Part shown: positions 6,931-10,813 of the stretch, one piece after another
Position numbering within the stretch: position 1 is the stretch's first letter
Layout: the number at the start of each line of letters is the position of its first letter
Assembly (NCBI GenBank): GCA_015061765.1
Contig: SUVZ01000102.1
Coordinates: 1 to 10,813, forward strand
Length of the DNA stretch: 10,813 bases
DNA from: Lentisphaerota bacterium
GTDB taxonomy: Bacteria; Verrucomicrobiota; Kiritimatiellia; RFP12; UBA1067
Reading direction: 5' to 3'
Position numbers and translations under genes: made by a program
Notes under the pieces: generated by a model
Database searches by the model: none
Seen by the model: only the letters and a program-made list of their open reading frames with translations
Told to the model about the DNA's origin: nothing

Positions 6931-8818
6931 TTACGAGACCTTTGCGAAGCTCCCGGACATTCGACCACGAAAGAATGTCGCCGTCGGCGACGACGGGCGC
7001 ACCGGCGACAAACGGCGTCTCCGTCCGGCTTCCGTAGTAGCCGCCGCGCACAACATCGTAGAAGACCGGTACGCCGTTCTTTATGCACGGCACGAAGTCG
7101 CGCACCAGGATGTCGCCCTCCCATATCTTCGCCGACCTGACCGAGGCGTCGCCAGTTTTATTGGGGGTCTGCGACGTTGCGCCCGCTGCTCTGAACGGGA
7201 GCAAAATGTTTGCCGTGAGCGTCGACTCGGTGGCACTATCGAACGTCGCAAGGGTCGTACCGTCAACAAATGCGCCACTCGGGCCGAGTCTCCACTCGTG
7301 GTGTGAAGACGGGAAGGTTGTGCCGTCGCATGACGCTTGCGAGGAGTTCCCAAAGAAACTCCAGTAAATATTGTTTCCCGTCTGGAAGGCGAAAAAGCAT
7401 CCCGTGATGCCGAACGCGCAGACATCGCTCGCCGTCTTTGCCGTCACGGAAATCGCCGTGTCGGTCGTGGGAATCCATCCCGTGCGGATGTAAGCCTCCC
7501 CAGTTGAAACAAGCTCTTCGACGGCGTAGTCGTAGGGCTGATCGGCGATTGACTTCCAGGCGAAGCGAATGTTGTAGTGGTTTCGAATCCAGTCCGCCGG
7601 CAAGGCAAACGTCACCTCATCAACATCGGCGGCAACTTTTTGGACAAGCGCGTTGGTTGTCCAGTTCGAGAAAACCGTTCCCGCATCTTCCAGGCCGGCA
7701 ACGGCCAAAAGCAGCCCCGCATCGTGATCAGAAGATAATGTAACAGCAACCGTCTTCGTGCCGTAATCCGGTGACGACATAGAAATAGCCGGTGCGAAAT
7801 GAACCGCGGCAGAAACGCTTTCCACCTCTCCACAGTCGGACGGATAGGGACCAATGTCATTGCCGGCAACGAAGAAAAGGGTATCCTTTTGCGAACCGGC
7901 CGGTCCCTTATATCCGCGCGTCACACGATCCCACATCTGGATTTTCCCGCTTGGCGCGGCGACAGGCACGAGATCGCAGGCCAGGATACCGTTTGTGAAA
8001 AGTGTTGCACCGTAGATGGAGCATGTCGTTCCTGTCTGCTTCCAGCTGCCTCTTCTGCCGAAAAGCGTTATGGTACTCGTCGTGGCAGACCCGGTAATCT
8101 CCGATTGGTCGAATGCGAGATGGCGGTAGCCGTCGATGAACAGCCCTTCTCTGTTGAGGCGGAAGGTATGCGGATTGGCATCATGAGGCGGCGCGTCGCC
8201 GAACACGTTCAGGCAATCTTCATTCATTATTCCGTTGGCCGTGGTCTCTTTCGCGCCGAAAAAAACGTAATAGTATTCGGTCTTGGACTTCGGCATGATG
8301 AAAACGACACCATTGATACCGAATGGACACATTTTTGCAGCTGAGGACATGTAGTCGGACTTCAGCTTTACTGAGATGTCGAGCGTCGAATCGGGCCTGA
8401 TTCCGGTGTCGATGTAGAGTCCTTCATCAGCGCAGTCGGGCCTTGTGATGTAGTCGTAGCGTTTCCCGTAGGGCTTCTCATCGGACATGAGGAAAAACTT
8501 CACCGCGCCGGACTTTGCGCGCCACGCGTCAGGAATCTGGAATGTTTTGGAAGTATCGGTAGGTGCAACCGTGCCTGCGTCTGCGTATTCAGTCCAGTCG
8601 AGAGGATCGTTTCCCTTGTCGCCGTTCGCCCATGCGGCAATCAGTGTCTGGTTCTTCGTTCCTTCGCCGCCAATGGTTACCGTGACGCTTCCATCTTTGT
8701 CGGGCGAGCCGACTGTGACGCTACGTGCATCGGCAAAAACAGCGCCGGTAAGAACAGCTGATGTCATCACCGACAGAACGATTTTTGTCGTCAGATTTAT
8801 CATGTCTTTCGTGTTCAT
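6917..8818 (-). CDS. Exported protein with duplicated beta-sandwich plus LamG-like modules
   Basis: A 633-residue exported protein of unassigned function. The signal peptide is clear (MNTKDMINLTTKIVLSVMTS..., cleavage after VFA at residue 29). The rest is two homologous halves, about 32-320 and 344-607. Each has a short beta-sandwich (ALPADW / QIPDAW with a following strand) and then a concanavalin/LamG-like jelly roll starting YIDTGIRP or YIRTGWIP and containing C-x-FGI-x-G, a YY-x-x-FFG / YWSFFG strand, FIDG / FVDG and D-L/F-VP. Such modules usually bind carbohydrate or act as surface adhesins; no catalytic residues are evident, so a glycan-binding role is inference. The ATG at 8818 is chosen because AAAGG lies seven bases upstream; an in-frame ATG at 8833 overlaps the preceding stop as ATGA and would add five residues before the signal peptide. 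It ends at TAG with no PEP-CTERM or LPxTG-type sorting tail. Confidence 0.85.
   Translation of the reverse strand: MNTKDMINLTTKIVLSVMTSAVLTGAVFADARSVTVGSPDKDGSVTVTIGGEGTKNQTLIAAWANGDKGNDPLDWTEYADAGTVAPTDTSKTFQIPDAWRAKSGAVKFFLMSDEKPYGKRYDYITRPDCADEGLYIDTGIRPDSTLDISVKLKSDYMSSAAKMCPFGINGVVFIMPKSKTEYYYVFFGAKETTANGIMNEDCLNVFGDAPPHDANPHTFRLNREGLFIDGYRHLAFDQSEITGSATTSTITLFGRRGSWKQTGTTCSIYGATLFTNGILACDLVPVAAPSGKIQMWDRVTRGYKGPAGSQKDTLFFVAGNDIGPYPSDCGEVESVSAAVHFAPAISMSSPDYGTKTVAVTLSSDHDAGLLLAVAGLEDAGTVFSNWTTNALVQKVAADVDEVTFALPADWIRNHYNIRFAWKSIADQPYDYAVEELVSTGEAYIRTGWIPTTDTAISVTAKTASDVCAFGITGCFFAFQTGNNIYWSFFGNSSQASCDGTTFPSSHHEWRLGPSGAFVDGTTLATFDSATESTLTANILLPFRAAGATSQTPNKTGDASVRSAKIWEGDILVRDFVPCIKNGVPVFYDVVRGGYYGSRTETPFVAGAPVVADGDILSWSNVRELRKGLVIAFR
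6998..7789 (-). repeat. Second copy of the internal protein duplication
   Basis: Encodes the C-terminal half (residues about 344-607) of the LamG-like protein. It matches the first half block by block (YIRTGWIP, CAFGITG, YWSFFG, FVDG, RDFVP, VVRGGYYG) but is diverged in sequence, so the duplication is old and recent homogenisation is unlikely. Confidence 0.65.
7859..8725 (-). repeat. First copy of the internal protein duplication
   Basis: Encodes residues about 32-320 of the LamG-like protein. The same block order is seen as in the other copy: beta-sandwich, YIDTGIRP, CPFGING, YYYVFFG, FIDG, CDLVP, RVTRGYKG. It has longer loops than the second copy, mainly in the segment before the FIDG strand. 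Confidence 0.65.
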
Positions 8819-8825
8819 GCTATGA

Positions 8826-8830
8826 CCTTT
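8826..8830 (-). promoter_or_regulatory. Ribosome-binding site of the LamG-like gene at the upstream stop codon
   Basis: The minus strand reads ATGAAAGGTCATAGCATG. The TGA (8832-8830) ends the glycosidase gene, and AAAGG (8830-8826) is followed by seven bases and the ATG at 8818. It supports 8818 as the start and, like the site at 3011-3015, places the SD directly on the preceding stop. Confidence 0.5.
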
Positions 8831-10677
8831 CATTGCACCTGATCGTTATTGTTGTTTTCCGATTCCGCAAGAACGAGTTTCGCGGACATCGACGGAATTT
8901 CGACGCCGCCGACGGTCGCGGGCGTATCGTTGTAATTGACGACGATGCACTCGCCGTTGGAATAAGTCGTGCGGAAGACGCCGTCCGTAACCTTTTCGTG
9001 ACGATCCATGAAACAGAACTGCAGATGGCTACGCGCGGCGTATTCGTCGAATCCCTCTTTCATCCACGCGACTCCCTGGCGCATCTTCCCGTCCGTCGTC
9101 GCCTCGAGGTCCCATGTGCCCATGCTTGGCGGCTTCCCGGTCACAAACCAGCTGTGCCAATAGAATGTGGTCCGTCCGCCGAACTCGGCGAGTTTGAGCG
9201 CATAGCGTTTGTCGGGATTCGCCGGGCAATTGATCATCGTGCGGAACGGCGTCGAGACGATGATGCCGTGATAGACGAGCTGCCACAAAGGAATGTAGCC
9301 GTCGACCATCGGACTCGATGGCGGATCGAACGGCTTGGCCCACTGCACGGTAAGCGCCGACTCGCACGTGCGGGCGCAGAAGTCGAACGCGCCCTCTGAC
9401 GCCGCGCCACCGAATGTCTCGCCAAGCTCGTGCATGATGTTGTTCTCCCACACGGCACGCTGTCCGTTGTTGAGCCGGTGGCGGACATCTGGGCACGGGA
9501 AGAGCGGACGGCTAGTCGTGACATCGACATAGAAAAGCCCCTTGAAGCCGAGCGTCTTCATCTCGGCGCACTGTTTGGGGCAGAATCTCTCGTAGGCGCG
9601 TTGCGGACACATCGTGTAGAGCCGTCCGCCGCTCCAGGCCGTCTTGCCGCGCTTGAGCGTCCCGTCCGGATTCTTCTCCACGACATACTCGCTGTCCCAC
9701 GTATCGGCAATCATGTAGCAGTCGCGGAACGAGGAATGGCCCGTGACCTGGTAGCCATTGCACTGCGCATGGCGCACGCACTCCTTCAGCTTCTCCTCGC
9801 CGCCAAGGGACGGCTCGACCGGGAATATCTGCGGGAAGCGTCCGTCATGTCCGCCGACATTCCAACCGACAAGGCAGAACTCCGCGCCACCGACGCCCTG
9901 GCGACGGCACTCGTCGACGATGTCCTTCACGCGGTCGAACGGGACGACGGCCTTGACGGGAGGCTCGTTGCGCGTGACTTGTTCCAGGACGGGGCTGGGT
10001 GCCTGTTTCCACGCCTGACGGATGCGCACTTCCATGTTCGTGACGGCATAGGCGAGAACCGGATTGTCCTTGGCCTTTTCGGCGAGCGGAATGGCCGCAC
10101 CGCGATCCAACTGGTATTTGCGGTAGCAGCGGGCGATACCGGAATAGTCGGCAGCGTCCCCTTCCAGGAAATGGTATTCGATGCGGATATCCTCATAGAA
10201 CTCGATATCCTTCGATGCCAGAAACACCGCGCTTTGCGTATAGATTCCGTCCTTTGCGAGCACTTCGATGCCAAAGGAATACGGCATGCCCGTCACGATG
10301 GCGCAATACGTCAGGCGCGGCGTCTTCATGCCGAACATCGGCATGTATATGCTCCAGTTTTGGAACAATCGGCCATTGTCGAGACGGTACGTGCCTTTGG
10401 TGTTGTTGGGCATCACCCAATAGCCGTCCTCACCCTTCTTTGCCGTTGCGAAGTCCGGCGTGACGGCAAGCTCTCGAGCACCCATCGAAAGAATCTTGTC
10501 GCGGGAGACCGTCAGCGCCACACCGTCCGCAAACAACTGGAGTTCCTGCGTCTCGGTGACGACCTTGCCGTCGGACAGGGTCCAGTTCAGAGTCGCAGTC
10601 GCGGAAGCGAGCACCTCAGCCGTCAGAACGACTGTCGCGCACGCCAGGGCAAACTTGATTTGAGGGGACATTTTCAT
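8830..10677 (-). CDS. Exported glycoside hydrolase candidate, GH101/GH129- or DUF5696-like
   Basis: A 615-residue exported protein. The signal peptide covers residues 1-26 (MKMSPQIKFALACATVVLTA..., cleavage after LASA). The layout is an N-terminal beta-sandwich (about 27-185), a TIM-barrel-like core (about 240-545) and a C-terminal beta domain (about 565-605, YSNGECIVVNYND ... SMSAKLVL). In the core, LFYVDV places Asp385 at a strand end and GGAASEG places Glu428 43 residues later. This Asp-then-Glu arrangement, with a preceding MCP motif, is what I expect for GH101/GH129-related retaining alpha-glycosidases (endo- or exo-alpha-GalNAc-ases of mucin O-glycans) and DUF5696-like relatives. Family assignment is by pattern memory, not search; substrate is unproven. 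The protein is Cys-rich in the core (for example C-x8-C-x3-C at about 357-370), unusual for an exported enzyme unless disulfides or a metal are used. The start at 10677 is preferred over the open-frame ATG at 10734 because only it begins a signal peptide, and it overlaps the mini-ORF stop as ATGA. Confidence 0.75.
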   Translation of the reverse strand: MKMSPQIKFALACATVVLTAEVLASATATLNWTLSDGKVVTETQELQLFADGVALTVSRDKILSMGARELAVTPDFATAKKGEDGYWVMPNNTKGTYRLDNGRLFQNWSIYMPMFGMKTPRLTYCAIVTGMPYSFGIEVLAKDGIYTQSAVFLASKDIEFYEDIRIEYHFLEGDAADYSGIARCYRKYQLDRGAAIPLAEKAKDNPVLAYAVTNMEVRIRQAWKQAPSPVLEQVTRNEPPVKAVVPFDRVKDIVDECRRQGVGGAEFCLVGWNVGGHDGRFPQIFPVEPSLGGEEKLKECVRHAQCNGYQVTGHSSFRDCYMIADTWDSEYVVEKNPDGTLKRGKTAWSGGRLYTMCPQRAYERFCPKQCAEMKTLGFKGLFYVDVTTSRPLFPCPDVRHRLNNGQRAVWENNIMHELGETFGGAASEGAFDFCARTCESALTVQWAKPFDPPSSPMVDGYIPLWQLVYHGIIVSTPFRTMINCPANPDKRYALKLAEFGGRTTFYWHSWFVTGKPPSMGTWDLEATTDGKMRQGVAWMKEGFDEYAARSHLQFCFMDRHEKVTDGVFRTTYSNGECIVVNYNDTPATVGGVEIPSMSAKLVLAESENNNNDQVQ

Positions 10678-10799
10678 GCTGCCACCACATTGACGCATCC
10701 CGGCTTGAGCTCGGCCGCACCGCAAGGCAACCATAAAGCAGATAGCATAACTCCCGCCACGGCGATTCGTGATGGTATGATGTTAAATTTAAATGTCAT
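10674..10799 (-). CDS. 41-residue secreted mini-ORF translationally coupled to the glycosidase
   Basis: A short minus-strand ORF with a strong SD (GGGAGG) eight bases before its ATG. It encodes a typical signal peptide (MTFKFNIIPSRIAVAGVMLS... ending PCGAA, positive N-region, hydrophobic core) followed by only about 12 residues (ELKPGCVNVVAA) and TGA. The stop overlaps the glycosidase ATG as ATGA, the usual sign of translational coupling. An in-frame ATG at 10805 is too close to the SD to be preferred. It could be a small secreted peptide, a leader ORF that delivers ribosomes to the glycosidase, or the stub of a secreted protein whose remainder was lost. I do not recognise the sequence. Confidence 0.6.
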   Translation of the reverse strand: MTFKFNIIPSRIAVAGVMLSALWLPCGAAELKPGCVNVVAA

Positions 10800-10807
10800 T
10801 GCCATAT

Positions 10808-10813
10808 CCTCCC
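10808..10813 (-). promoter_or_regulatory. Strong Shine-Dalgarno of the mini-ORF
   Basis: GGGAGG on the minus strand, at the very edge of the window, is the best SD in it. Eight bases separate it from the ATG at 10799. It is the main reason to accept the mini-ORF as translated. Confidence 0.6.

Noticed and set aside
6792..7124. 110-codon minus-strand frame spanning the end of the LamG-like gene and the gap
   Set aside because: Arg/Cys-rich translation, in a different frame from the supported gene it overlaps, with no plausible ribosome-binding site.
10678..10734. 19-residue N-terminal extension of the glycosidase from the ATG at 10734
   Set aside because: It would bury the signal peptide behind a Cys/Gly/Arg-rich stretch and overlaps the better supported mini-ORF in another frame.
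10700..10799. Lipoprotein signal in the mini-ORF (WLPC)
   Set aside because: Pro directly before the Cys does not fit the lipobox, which needs Gly, Ala or Ser there.
1..10813. CRISPR array, tRNA, rRNA or insertion sequence
   Set aside because: No regularly spaced repeats beyond the three 9-mers, no tRNA-like cloverleaf and no transposase-like translation were seen on either strand.

Overview
The window looks like a secreted-glycan-degradation locus from an anaerobic, moderately GC-rich Gram-negative bacterium. The combination of large exported multi-enzyme CAZymes, a LamG-like 'YIDTG'-type repeat protein, a GH101/GH129-like glycosidase and divergent glycyl-radical enzymes (GREs) resembles gut PVC bacteria (Kiritimatiellota, Lentisphaerota or anaerobic Verrucomicrobiota). 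That placement is inference from protein style; no rRNA or marker gene is present. The GREs argue for strict anaerobiosis.

Every supported gene lies on the minus strand, so transcription runs from high to low coordinates and the window appears to be one polycistronic unit cut at both ends. In order of transcription: (1) a 41-codon secreted mini-ORF behind a strong Shine-Dalgarno (SD) sequence (10799-10674); (2) a GH101/GH129-like exported glycosidase candidate (10677-8830); (3) an exported protein made of two copies of a beta-sandwich plus LamG-like module (8818-6917); (4) a 98-bp gap (6916-6819) with a possible promoter, a 14-bp palindrome and a coding-like relic; (5) a 1260-residue exported fusion of an SGNH/SASA acetylesterase, a GH5 domain and a GH63-type (alpha/alpha)6 domain (6795-3013); (6) a full-length GRE with all hallmark motifs and an N-terminal signal peptide (3004-605); (7) the first 192 codons of a second, paralogous GRE running off the window (576-1). 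Genes are packed tightly. The mini-ORF ends in an ATGA overlap with gene 2. At 8830 and 3013 the upstream stop codon lies immediately next to, or inside, the ribosome-binding site of the next gene.

The CAZymes make sense together: de-acetylation by SASA, endo-cleavage by GH5, exo-trimming by the GH63-like module and a further retaining glycosidase, with a LamG-like protein that could bind glycan. The surprise is the GRE pair. This family is cytosolic and is activated by a radical-SAM enzyme, yet the complete copy starts with a Sec-type signal peptide and no activase is visible in the window. The complete GRE also carries an in-frame copy of a 9-nt-periodic dispersed repeat. An exported or membrane-tethered GRE acting with extracellular glycan degradation is the most unusual hypothesis this window supports.
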